Positions 42,562-54,184 of a stretch of DNA of 55,106 bases are shown piece after piece. The position numbers were made by a program, and so were the translations under genes. The notes under the pieces are model-generated. The model was not told the origin of the DNA. It did not search any database and saw only the letters and a list, made by a program, of their open reading frames with translations. The DNA comes from Perkinsus marinus ATCC 50983 (taxonomy: Eukaryota; Perkinsozoa; Perkinsida; Perkinsidae), in the NCBI RefSeq assembly GCF_000006405.1, contig NW_003204474.1:86527-141632 (forward strand). The letters run 5' to 3'. The number at the start of each line of letters is the position of its first letter. The stretch's first letter is position 1.

Positions 42562-43307
42562 ACTGTATGAATACAAATCGTATAAGCTGGGATGAGCCTT
42601 CAATCGAGCCTGATTCGATAAGCCACTCCTTCGGAGGCTCGAAATGTGGTAGCAAAATCCTCTCGTTAGTGACGCTGCGATAGTTCTTGTCTAATTCACC
42701 CCCCCCCCCCCCTTCTGATGAATTGCTCGAAGTTGGGATGAGTCATCCCGGATAAGACCTCTGATTAGCCCATGAGCAGTTTTTCCTCTCGGATATGGGA
42801 CTAGTGCACAGCGGCCTTTCTTCAAACCGCCTCCTGGGACATAGTTCAGAGAGCACCCAAGGTCAGTTGAACTCCCCTATCGCCGAAAGTATCGATCTCG
42901 AGTCGATGCTGGCAATACTCGATATCACTCCACTGTGTCGCAAGTCGTGGTGACGGTGGAGAAAATATCGCACATACAAGCCTCCACTAACCCTACTGTT
43001 CTGTAGCCTACGTACCGTAGCCGTAAAGGAAGAGAATCAATGCTAATCATCGATAAGTTCTCTCTTAGATCTATATGACGACGCGCGGGTTAACTCGGGG
43101 CACGTGGCGCGAGTAGATGTTGAAAATCGGCATTATGGAGTACTGGCGAAGCTCTGTAATGCTGTAAGCTTCACGAGAGTGTCCCACGGACTCTCTTCCT
43201 TCCCCGCGTCGCGTAACGTGTGGCACCTAATTCATCTGTTGCATTGAAAGTCGGCGTGGGATCCCCTCCTCCAAACTTCACGTTTATTCCGCGAACGGTA
43301 GAAGTAC
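42562..43307. other. Intergenic with C14 tract
   Basis: A homopolymer of 14 C lies at 42699-42712. No gene recognised; the right end should hold the promoter of the EF-hand/RCC1 gene. Confidence 0.5.
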
Positions 43308-46300
43308 ATGTGGCTGAACGTTCTTCCTCAAGGGACGCGCAAGGAGATCGAGCACCTCATCAACCATGTCTCTGGGAAGGATCTGCCGAGTGACGCGAGT
43401 ACCCGAGGTAAGCCTATCCACATTCCGGTAGAGATAGTACACTTCAACTCGTGCATCGGCGTCTGTTTTTTCCTACCATGTAAACCGGTGGACGCGCCCA
43501 ACTTAACCGACGAGCTTTCCGAGCCATGTGAACCTTCGACAGATTCTGTGGTGAACCAAACCAATCTGCGAGGCCGATCGGCCTTCCAGCAACTCATAAG
43601 GTTAGGCCCACATATCAACGACGATACCGTCGAGACATGGTGAGCTACTGCTACCGACTTTGCGATGGCGTTTCCTCAAGTCTCGCCCCTCTGCATTCGA
43701 ATCAATACTACATATCCTGTCCGAAACCTTCTAGCTAATGGTACGATGTCTCGATGTTCAATGATATACAGGTTCAACGATTTCGCAGAGTCGCCACATA
43801 GCTGCGAACCAGTAAGAAGTTCAATGAGACCTGAACTATTCTCACCTACCATGTGGCTCTACGTCTCCGCGTGGTCGAGCATCGATCAAACGCAAATTTA
43901 TGTTGGAACAACATCGACTCTCTTTCCAGGAGAGGCAAACAGCATCTCCAGAGACGCCAACGCACGTGATTGATGCATACGAATTCGTCGCCATCTCAAT
44001 TCTCCTCGCGTCACGGTTGAACTTGGCGGATAAAGTGTGCCTTCTATGCAAGCTTTTCGACCTCAATGGCAACAACAAAGGCCTCTCACAGGTGACTGAA
44101 CAAGTCCAATCGTTGGTGCTGTGCTATAATAGGACGCGTAGGATATTGTTTATTCTCAGCGATACAATCTAGATGAATCTATGGAATGTTTCGTGACACT
44201 CATTTGCGAAGCCGCTCTGATGTCAGAATGAGCTCTCCCTACTCTTGGGATCTGTGACCCGAGCCGTCTCAAAGCTATGGCGCATATTCAGCTGTATTAT
44301 CACATACGAGGATATAACAAAAGTAATTACTTGAAACCTCCTTACTCTACAACCATCTGACATGCGCCGATTATTTCTTCTCTGCTCGAAGCGATACTGT
44401 GTGGAAGAGTAGTTTTATAACTTCTTCTGCAAACTCGTGGTCAGGCAATTGATGACATAGCTGAGGAAATCATCCAGCGATGGGGATCTGAGCGAGGGTT
44501 GATTCAGTGGCGAAGTCTGTGTCATTGGGCAATCACTGATCCAACGGCTCTTCAGTGAGTTCATGAGCAGGAAATAGCATCTGTGTGGGCCTATGCATCT
44601 GCGACTCGGGTGTTTAGCTCACATTAGCTCTCCTCCTTGAATTGCATTCGCTGTTGGCGAATCGCTGAATAGCGTATAGTTTCGAACACCTGGTCGGCCT
44701 TGTATTGGGATCTACGAAGGTATACCGTAGGCTCCTCCTCCACTTCTCTCGCTCATCAACCATCATTCTCGCCTTGGGAGATAATCATCGGTAAGATATC
44801 TTCTCGTTATGGGCGATGGAAGTAAAGCTCAGGGTCGTGTGAATGAGCCTGCGACAGATCATAGGACATTTAGAATCACGAAAGCTTTTCAGCAGTCTTT
44901 CCATAGCGCATATCAGCTTTTCGACTAAGTCTCGCGCACGTGATGAGATAGAACCACCGGCACTGCAGCTAGTGGACACAGCACTGATGCATTCAGATAT
45001 CAGTGCGGCGTGGGTATCGATGATCCACCCACGATTGGCGTACACCCATTTCCACTCCTTTCAATGGACTCGGTTGAGATAGTGAAGATAGCTGCGAAGG
45101 AATCTCACTCACTGTTCCTGAGCAGTGAGAGCTCCAGCATAGCGAGGCAAAATGATGCAACGCCACTGATTCATGTGTCAGCCGATGGTCGGCTGTTCGC
45201 TTGTGGAAGCGGCTTCAGTGGGATACTCGGCATGGGAAATACACGTGACTGCCCTTCGCCTGAAGTGGCTTAGCCATCTCTCCAGTGATCACGTCTTATC
45301 CGCTTTCTATCAGTTGGTGCCTTTACCACGACAGGACTCATCCAGTGCCAAGAAGGGAACGTCCGTGAAAGTTATCGATATCGCGGCAGGCATACGGCAC
45401 TCTGTGGCGGTGGCTGAGAATGGGGATGTTTACTGTTGGGGGAGCAATGACGTGAGTGGCCACGCTATGTCTCACGTCGCGCCGCTGTATTTTCGTCCAC
45501 ATCAAGTAACTCTCCGAATATCCTTGATAGGCATGAGTAGAGCAGCCGTTTATGTCGAGCTATGATACTTACGTTTAGGTAGATCAACTAGGCCTGGCAA
45601 TGGAGGAGGATCAGAAAGCCCATTTTGAAAGAGCGTGAGTCACCTTTGTGTCTTGGGCCACGGCTCTTGGATCAAAGCACTGCGGTGATTCGCCAAGCAA
45701 TGTTATCGTCTTGGGAAGCTATTATAAATATAGCTTACGAACTCTGAATCAAGAATATTACTGTCGGCAGTTACGACCACCGAACCGGTGGGACGTTCAT
45801 ATACGCACCCTCACCGACACTGCTAGGCTCTATCAAGCGACAGGGCATTAGAGCTAAAATGGTGAGCTGAGACCCATATACTTCTATTGCGAAACGCACG
45901 TCACCCAAGAGTTTTCGAGACTCCGTTTCCATGAGCTTTCTCATCCCCATCGTTGAAATGATGACCAAGGGACACTCGGAAACTCGCAGTCCATAATGAA
46001 ACAAGACCACCCCTTAGGTGGCGTGTACTAACTTCAGCACCGTCATCGTTACTGATGATAATCGGATGTAGCGTCGAAGCTTGTTCCGCTACGTCGGTGC
46101 AACCCTGTGTCATGTAGTTTCTCCTGGGGTCTGAACTCTCGCGGGCAATGCGGGGTTGCCTCCACTACTACGGAGGAAGGTAGGGTGGAGGTTTCTGTTA
46201 TCAATAATCAAGCGAGATCATGGAAAGACCTGTGACAACAGATAACACTTATATGGGGCGCAAAGTATATATCGACGAGCATATGGCGCCCGACTGTCTC

Positions 46301-47311
46301 CTCCGCACAATGCCAGTCCCTGCTGAAGTCATCTTCAGCGAGATTGGGAATCCCCTGGAGGTAAACTGGGCGGCCTCGGGTACACTTACAACACTTATGG
46401 TGTGCTATACACGAGAGGTACACAACACAGCGACAGAATCGCGCAGTTCTCCGGTTGAAATCACGTCTTTGGCTTGCGGGGCCGCCCATGTCATCGTCAT
46501 CGACAGTAACCATGATGCATGGACTTGGGGCGATGTGAGTTGCACAGACCCTTTGATTCACCAGCGCAATGGGGCAACTCAGAACTCCTGTGGGCAGCTA
46601 GCACACGGGAGTGTTGGACCTTACCAGCACCGTCCCCAATTAATCGAGTCACTGCGGGGACTTTGTGTGAAGGCGGCAGGGGGGAGGAACACTACGTTGC
46701 TGATGACTAGTCTGCTGAAGTGGGCCAGGAATCAACGACTAGAGTACATAACTCTTCTCCAGAGTTACTGCTGGCTCGATCGTTGATGGTGGAGCATCAC
46801 CTGGTCCGCAAGACAGGACGCCTCCGACTGTGGTACGGTGACGAATGCCGTCCAGATGGAGCCGTCTTCACAAGGTCTCTCTCTAGGTGTATGGTCTCCC
46901 TCTTGGTGGGGCCATGGACTGGATGGAGCCCGTTCGGTCGGACTCAATGGTATGCATCGAAAGACGCCCTGCTGAAGGTGAGCGAGTAAGCTTAGCTGAT
47001 AGCGTGCATGTTTTCTGGGATATCCCCTACGGTTGCGAGAAGAAGGAGCTGTAGTTATCAACAATCGTTTCCGAGTTTCAGATGGCTCCACTACCACAGC
47101 ACCAACGGGAATGACGGAGCCGACGGAAGCCTCAATGCTAAGAGGCTCTGTTGTTCTGCTGGAGGCCGGGCTTTCTGAGGTCAATAGCTGCTCCCTGAGC
47201 TCATCTCTCACAGACGTATCAGGGTACCTGGCTGAAGCTGTCTCCTCCCGATCAAGCCTTCCGTGTACACACCATTCACGGCCACAATGCAGTGTTCAGT
47301 CCAGATTCTAG
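43308..47311 (+). CDS. EF-hand and RCC1-repeat protein
   Basis: Plus-strand multi-exon gene combining a calcium-binding-type N-terminal part with an RCC1 beta-propeller. Start MWLNVLPQGTRKEIEHLINH at 43308; that exon ends at GTGAGC (43640). EF-hand region: DAYEFVAISILLASRLNLAD then KVCLLCKLFDLNGNNKGLSQ (about 43970-44090; loop D-L-N-G-N-N-K-G), and AIDDIAEEIIQRWGSERGL (about 44446). RCC1 blades: VEIVKIAAKESHSLFLS with DGRLFACGSGFSGILGMGNT (about 45070-45235), VKVIDIAAGIRHSVAVAENG with DVYCWGSND, DQLGLAMEEDQKAHFERA, and ITSLACGAAHVIVIDSNHDA. An intron removed at WGD/NSCGQLAHG precedes LIESLRGLCVKAAGGRNTTL. The second EF loop lacks the usual acidic pattern. The 3' end is uncertain (46989 or 47311) and overlaps the start of the next gene. 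One gene or two adjacent genes cannot be settled by eye. Confidence 0.65.
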
Positions 47312-49312
47312 CATGCCGGTCTTGCGGGCACTTCCTCATAGAGTTTAGTGACACTCTATTGCAGGTCTCTCCAGATGCCGTTCTTGCCTCGACTCCGGCT
47401 GTGCCGATCGACCTGATGACCCTTCGAGGTGTTGAGGGGACGCACAGTATTATTGTGTGGCTCGTCTCTTGCCTCAACTGCTACGTGTCAGGCTCTGCAA
47501 CATGTGAACCCCTCTGTGCGGGGAAAGTATGTGTTATTGACATCTCCTCATCGACAGCAGCTGCACTGAGCTGTGGTGCTCTCAGTCGCGACTCGGATCA
47601 CATGCTCGATTCCAACGTGAGATCCCAATGACATTCCGACGATCGAATTTCTCATCTACTGCCAAGCATCATTGTAGATAACGGCTGCCCAGAAGTACAT
47701 CACTATAATCGAAGTTTTGGCCAAAAGAATCAGTGAGAAAGGTGGCAGAGGATGCCTCTTCATACTCCCACCTGAGGTGAAAGGCCACACATTCAACCAT
47801 TACACCGTAGGTATGAAAAAAGGCCATATCGTAGGTTACGCCCAGCGATATCGAACCGCCTGGGGAGAATGAGTTTCCAACAGGCCTCTTCATAGGATGT
47901 ATCTCTGCTATTGACGGAAACCGAGTGATGCAGCTGATCGAGGTTGTGTTAGCTTCGAGTTACGTTCATCATTTCCCGTTCCGCATTGTAGGTTACGGAG
48001 CCGTGTGCTCTCCCTCGAGATAACGTTCACCTTGAGGAGGTCAGAGATTCAGCGAGGGCCGTTCCTAGGATAGCCGGGGACATTGCGGAGTCCACGTCAC
48101 CATCCCTCTTCACTGGTGTAGAGTCCCACTACACAGTAGGCATCTGTGACTGGGTCGCCCCATGAAAATGAACTCGTCTCATAGGAAGGGGCTCGGGTGG
48201 TTGAGAAGGCCGACAGCCAGAATATATCCCTTCCGCATAGCATGGCAGCTCACTTCGTCTCCGTTCGACGCGATCCTCTACGAGAGAAGCTACTCGACAT
48301 AGCCTCCTATAAGTGAGCTATCAACTCCATAACCCCGACACCAGCCCAAGCTTGGCAGGCCGGCAGCGATGCTCATTGTAAGAGACAGTGTGGAGCCGAT
48401 TAGTCTACCGCCAGAGCTCAAAGAAGGGGAGTGTCCGAGTAGGTGTTGACGATGCTGCTACTACGTGTCTATAGCGAGTCGTGTATGTTCTGGTAGTTGC
48501 CGTCGTGGCCCATACTGATGCAAAAAGCATCAAAGCAGCGGTGGCAGGAGGCGATGGACCAGGTTCCATATCGCTTCCCGCCGACAATGGGACTAGCTGC
48601 AACACTCAAGCTTGTGATGAGCATCCCACAGTCCCCACCATGAGTATGGCCGCGATATGTATTTCAGACCGTGTGAATATCATCTTGGATCAGGACGCTA
48701 CCCAGTTGAAGTTACTCTACAGTTCGATACAGAGGAATATGGGCTCTTCGTTTTTGGGCGTAGTTCGCCAAAAGAAGGACTGTGAGGATCCTCCTTCCTC
48801 ATCCTTGGCATTTTGGAAATTCTCCAGATATGTATCCGAACTCCACGATAAGCGTGTGCGTGACATAGGCATCCAAGATGAGCTGAATAGTGCTGTAACG
48901 GTCGAAGGTGACTTCCTCCTGTTCTGGTTCGAGCCTCGTAGCTATCCCAGGTGAAATATTCCGTTGGCGAGTAGCACAGGAGACAGCAGTGCGAATTGAG
49001 CAAGGAGGAGGTGTTTCTCTCTATTCAGGTGAATCAGCAATCCATGAAAAGTCGTGTAGGAGTGTACTCTCTCAGGGACTGAGCAACCCTACAGAGTTGA
49101 AAAGCTATTCGCTGGCACTCGTCATTCCTTCGTGCTGGTCAAAATGGCATGTGCTAATCATTATAATATACTTCTCGAGAGTGATAAGTAAAACACTGTC
49201 CGGTATCACAGTAAATCGAGTTGTGTACGACAGTGAGTTGAATAGTGCTTATGGTTCCGTCGAAGCCATGAGCATCACAATTAATTACTTAAATTGGTTC
49301 TTTGCTTCTTGA
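47287..49312 (+). CDS. CxxC-containing protein of unknown function
   Basis: Starts MQCSVQILACRSCGHFLIEF at 47287. A CxxC (CRSC) and a later CxxC (CLNC, about 47472) could bind one zinc ion. Exons then join in frame: ITAAQKYITIIEVLAKRISE (after GTGAGA ... TTGTAG, about 47621-47676), PPGENEFPTGLFIGCISAID, and VTEPCALPRDNVHLEEVRDS. These are followed by EGARVVEKADSQNISLPHSM, RRDPLREKLLDIASYK, then a long exon (48481-48954) with DRVNIILDQDATQLKLLYSS and FLLFWFEPRSYP. Paired CxxC motifs, then a long unique region ending in a hydrophobic-aromatic block, faintly recall the UBE3D (HECT-like E2-binding) family or Mis18/Yippee zinc modules; neither is established. A further open frame to 49312 may be the last exon. 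Confidence 0.5.
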
Positions 49313-49921
49313 TGTGTGTAACGTGCAATTTTACTCTCGATGTGTAACTGGAGGTGTATTCCATAGCACGGTCTTCCCAGAATCGGAAGTGTCGAGAGGA
49401 ATTCCGTAGCGGAATGAATTGCAACAAAGTGAATAACAGCTTTTGCTAGAACTCTACACAGGGGAGCACTCGTCGTAGTTGAATCACCATATTACTTGGC
49501 ACTCATAGCAACACAACAATCGAAGAACGATAATCAAGAGAACTCATGCGGAGACTAAAACACCTCATCAGCACTAATGTAAGGTGTGTTCTTAAAGTCA
49601 ATTGGAACATAATGATGTACTAGACTACTAAGCGATAATCAACGCATTCGGGTTGTTAGGCGGTGTCCTAAATCAATACAGTATGACGTAGGACAGCCCG
49701 CAATCAACATTCCTCACAGTGAGAATAGTAGAGTTAATTACAACTACATTAATACCAAATCTAACTGACATGGCGTAGTTCTCCCACATAGAAGTTGATG
49801 CCTAGAAAGTCATCGCGTATACGACCAGATTCTCCCAATGAATGGGAGTTCGAACAGGCTACGTCTCAAGTTCAACAATGTCGCGATGAAAGTGTCTCGG
49901 CACTGTACCTCATCTCTCAAC
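49313..49921. other. Convergent intergenic region, AT-rich
   Basis: No coding signal; separates the 3' ends of the plus-strand CxxC gene and the minus-strand CCCH gene. Confidence 0.5.
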
Positions 49922-51085
49922 TCATCGACTTGACCTTTTAAGATAGGCGACCGTGTGCATCGGATCCTCTACTGTGATAAGACTATTCTCACGAGGGCAT
50001 GGGCCGAGCTCAGGAGACATCAATGGCGTTGGGGTACTCCAAGACGTGCCTTCGCTAAAGGAATCTGTTGGAGAGTAGCTCCCAGGCTCCGAGGTATCAT
50101 GACCGGTCAGCATGTCGATCTTCAATCCTTCCAGAGAATGAGCATACGTGCAGAAGTGTCCACGAGCACATGATCCATTCAAGTGGAAGCTACACATCTT
50201 GGTCTTATAAAACCTCATGTTCACGGGCTCAGAGTTGACGACATGCTCATGTTCATCAAACGGAGGAGAGTTGTACTGAGAGAGTTAATTCTGTCACTTG
50301 AAACGGTCCTTAATAACGAGCAATACATGATACAACAATCGGTCTAAAGCTGCGACCGTAGACTTCGTCTCTTGAGTACTCCTTCCTCGTAGGCTTCGAC
50401 CCTAAAGACTGTCGAGGTGATCTGCGTGCCATCTCATCTTGAGCTTGAGGAGGCGGCGCGCGAGAAACTGTAATAACTCGCGCTAGTCTCTGTAATCGAG
50501 ATGTACCAGCGCATTATCTACTTGTCAAGGCTCATGAAATGTCCGATGACTTTCCCTTTCTACCACCAGTAAAGGTATGGGACTACGATATGAAACGTGA
50601 GGTAATGATGATCGCCATTCGTGTCTATCCCTGTTCCACTGAGTCATGTAGGCCCAGGAGATACTCCCCAACCTCTACCTCGGCCCGTTCGGTTGCGCTC
50701 GTGATCTCGATGTCGTACGGCGGGTCGGAATCACCCATGTAGGCATCCGCGACGTTCACATCCTCACCCAGGTGGTCTCACACAGATCGTCGTCGTCCGG
50801 AGTGTCGAGGAGAGTCGTTTTTTGAGAGAGAAATTCGTGGATGATGGCATAAGAGTAAGATGACGTTCTTAATCACATCTATCACTAATTCGATCAGTAC
50901 CTCACTATCGATGCCCGAGACTCGCCCTTCGAGAATATGATACGACACTTCAAGCCCGTCAGTGAATTCATCAATTCAGTTTTATCATCTAGTCCATCAC
51001 ACAAGATACTAGTAGTGGCAGTCTTCAGGTTGGATCGAACCATTGTGGAAATAGGTGCACGGTAATGCAGGCCTTTCACGTTCAT
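49922..51085 (-). CDS. CCCH zinc-finger protein
   Basis: The exon at about 50285-49922 encodes NSPPFDEHEHVVNSEPVNMR then FYKTKMCSFHLNGSCARGHF and CTYAHSLEGLK. This is a C-x7-C-x5-C-x3-H zinc finger of the RNA-binding type, in the FYKTKMC...G.C..G..C.YAH form common in alveolates. Only one finger is present. Upstream pieces on the same strand look coding and probably belong to the gene: ARVITVSRAPPPQAQDEMAR (about 50500-50430), MGDSDPPYDIEITSATERAE (50740-50630), and MNVKGLHYRAPISTMVRSNL from 51085 ending at a GTGAGG donor (about 50905). Joins between these were not all verified, so the start is tentative. Role in mRNA turnover or translation is inferred from the finger. Confidence 0.6.
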
Positions 51086-51688
51086 CTACTCTTGTGGCTG
51101 CTTACATAATAGCAAGGTGAAGTCTGTGTTAGTGTGGCATTGAGATTGAGAAACAGATACGGTCTTAGCACAGACGAAACGCTCGCTTATATTCTAACAC
51201 GACGGCATTGCTGTGCTCCCCACGAAGGTTTCAAGAATCAACTCAGAGAGTATGAGGCCCTTTGCAGGGTACTACACGGAGTATCATAGAAGTAGCAGCC
51301 GATACCATTATGGTTTCATTTAGACACATTTTTTCCAAAGAAGTGATGATAACGCCACGACAGTAGCAGATAGAAAGCGCGCCTTGGAAAAAATGAGTTT
51401 ACCCGGGTAATATTTAGAAAATTCATTCTCTGCTATACTTTGGCGTATTCTCCCTATTTATTAGGCTTTGTGTTAAAGTGCATCATTATATTGCATTTAA
51501 TTCATTTTTCGTCCAAATGACTATGTACACTGCAACAATGATCATAACTGGAAACTAGATTGAAACAACATGCTTTTCACTTGTGCAATAGCATGACCAC
51601 CGACTCGACTGCCTCGACCAAATCATCGTGATACTCTCTGTACCTAGTTCTGTAAACTAGTACACTACGACGTTCACCCTCACACTCT
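51086..51688. other. Intergenic, AT-rich, no gene
   Basis: Low coding potential on both strands. It holds the 3' flank of the SET gene and probably the promoter of the CCCH gene. Confidence 0.5.
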
Positions 51689-53764
51689 TTACATTTGGTT
51701 AATGTCGACGACCGAGCGGTTAACATCTAGTGATTGTAACCAGCGCGCGAGCAGTGCTTCGGCCCTTTTCTCGGCCTCAGCTCTAACTGATGATAAAAGA
51801 ATCCGCACCTAAAAAGATGAGTCTTCACTGAAGTACTACCCAGACTGTACCTGTGGTGGCATGCCTTCTTGCCGCTCAGCATTGGAATATGCCTGGCATA
51901 AACTCTCTAATTTGCCTCTTTTTTCAGCTAGTATATCAATACACATGTATGCAACAAGAGCCTCAGGATACCTTATGGGAGCATGTAGACTAGACAAACG
52001 TGTAGAACACTACGTATCCTTCTGTATAGTAATAACATCAGCCTCATCCTTTGCTACATCCATATGGACCAGTCGTCGGATTACATCCCTCATATCACTA
52101 CCGTCAGGCTTGCTCACAGTCGGCACCTACCAAAGCGGTGAAGAGGCCACAGAATAAGAGTAAGCAGAGTACCGCGAACTTGTCGGGAGCGCCCAAGCGA
52201 TCCATACGGAAACCGTAGGTGAATATGCTCTGTTCAGCAGAGAGTATATCGCCACCAGTATATGATATAAGAATCTACAATGGTACTTCCATCATCATTA
52301 GAACCATCGCTACCTCCTCCCCAGCTTTAATGTCACGCTTGGCCACCAAGGAAATGCTTTCCGATGAGCCTGTTTCTCATTAGAAGCCTGCAGACTACAG
52401 TGCTAGTAGTACCTCCAAACCAACCCGTAGATGCATGCTGTATACGGATCTCAGCATTGCCACCACTGCTATCATGGTTGGCAAAGTCCACTAACGGTAT
52501 CATAAGTAGACCTATAATAACGATGATTACCATGGAGACTACTGTGATACCTTCGCCTGCCATAACACCAGAGTCACCAGGCTCCCCACTGAGGCCGAAT
52601 CCACTTCGGCTCAATAGCACAGCATGTGCCCATAACCACAACTGTTTGATCTTAGTATGTCGAATAAACGTATCGACAGGCCCCTCGTCCTTCACTTCAA
52701 GAGCGCTTAATATCCCTAGTAGATGCCTGAGGGTCAGCATACTCGCAGTCAGAAATCTGTCCAATACCCGAGCTGTCTCAACGTGTTCTCCTTCATTGAA
52801 GTAACTGATGCATGGAGAGCTGTGTTGGCGATAGCGGACATTCCAGAATCATCTAGTAGTAAAGGATGATCCCTGAAAAAAATCCTGCCTGCCGTTTCCC
52901 CTCCACTGAGCATCACCTCAATTTCTGGGCGGTAGGGAGCATAGCTGCATAAGGACACCACCTGGTCTTCACTTTCGAGCTCCGAGTGGAAGCCTAAGAC
53001 ACCAACCTATCCACAAGAGACCAGTCCGATGCATGTACCAGTTTCTGCAATACAAGCCAGAACGCGAGACAACCTCTTTCGTCCAGTCCAGCTCCCTTGA
53101 GGTAACATATCACTGAACATAGTCACATATACGACATACAGAGCTTGGATGACCGACCCTTGCCGAAGTCAGGATCATCACATGCTGTGTCGATGTTGAT
53201 GAGGACCTTTGATTTCCTCGGTATCGTTATCATGGCTGTACCAGCTTTTATGTCGGTCGATACCACAAGTCCCATGCCTACTGCTATACTCTCACCATGC
53301 TACTACTACTACGATGAGCATCAGCACCTACCTTTGGTTCCCATGTCTGCTAAGGTCAGTGATGGATGGACCTTCGCCCCTTCCCCTATAATGAAGTTAA
53401 TGACATCCTTAGTAGACTGATCTCTCGTTACGGCCTCAGTAGGCATAAAGCCTTGACCAGCAGTAGATGTTCTACATACCAGCACTATACAAGCACTCCC
53501 AATACTCTGCTACCTCTCCTCACAGCGAGCACTCTCACCGCAAAGGCCCGACAGAGATAAACATGCTAGTGCGGACACCCCTAGCACGAAAGTCGGCACC
53601 TCCAGTCGGTGTGTCGTCGACGATAGCCTCCTTAGTCGACCCAAGGCGGTGCCTGTACTCCGTGACCAAGTCATTGACACAAAACTGATCCAAGGTGTAG
53701 ACGAGACAACAGAACAACTAGTTTGAAGAGGAGAAACAGTGATGTATTCATTTACGATCAACAT
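51689..53764 (-). CDS. SET-domain protein methyltransferase (LSMT/SETD-like)
   Basis: SAM-dependent lysine (or histidine) methyltransferase. N-terminal SET strand: LVVSTDIKAGTAMITIPRKS (about 53270-53200). A GTATCA ... TATAG intron at about 52507-52545 joins SGVMAGEG to the core block LLMIPLVDFANHDSSGGNAE. That block contains the NH motif of the SET knot. Then VAKRDIKAGEE joins across an intron to ILISYTGGDILSAEQSIFTY with the catalytic-site tyrosine (SYT) and YGF end. The C-terminal helical part, of the Rubisco-LSMT substrate-binding type, includes APIRYPEALVAYMCIDILAE and LLSSVRAEAEKRAEALLARW, stopping at 51689. The insert between the N-terminal strand and the core makes it a split-SET protein. 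The start is unclear: 53764 or 53717, only 12-60 bp after the ankyrin gene's stop on the same strand. Confidence 0.82.
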
Positions 53765-53775
53765 ACTCCTTGGAG

Positions 53776-54117
53776 TCAGTGAGATTGGTGCTCGATCGGT
53801 TTGCCATCGGACGCCATCTCCTTCTCTAGCAACTCCACGGTATCAGGGTGCCCGGCCTCACGAGCCAAGTCGATTGCTAGTTTGCCTACACAGACGAGTG
53901 TGAGGGAAATATATACATCGGCAACCACATGTGTTGGTGACAATATGGAAATTATGAAAAAATTTCGGGAAATTCTCATTGATTCCTGTGCATTTTTAAA
54001 CGTATTCGTCGTCAGTGAGAGTGCTCTTAAGCTCAGCTGAGGAAAGCGAACAGATTTTCCAACACTGATATAGTCTACACTCATTCTACTAAGCATAACA
54101 ATACGTAGTAGCGACCT

Positions 54118-54184
<67 letters not shown>

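Larger units (their letters stand above)
53886..54184 (-). other. 299-nt intron of the ankyrin gene
   Basis: Donor GTAGTAG at 54184, acceptor GTGTAG ending at 53886, joining NND-G with GKLAIDLA in frame. Contains the microsatellite and one copy of the dispersed element (antisense). Confidence 0.7.

Noticed and set aside
42699-42712. C14 homopolymer as a functional element
   Set aside because: Simple homopolymer with no associated feature; it may also be imprecise in length.
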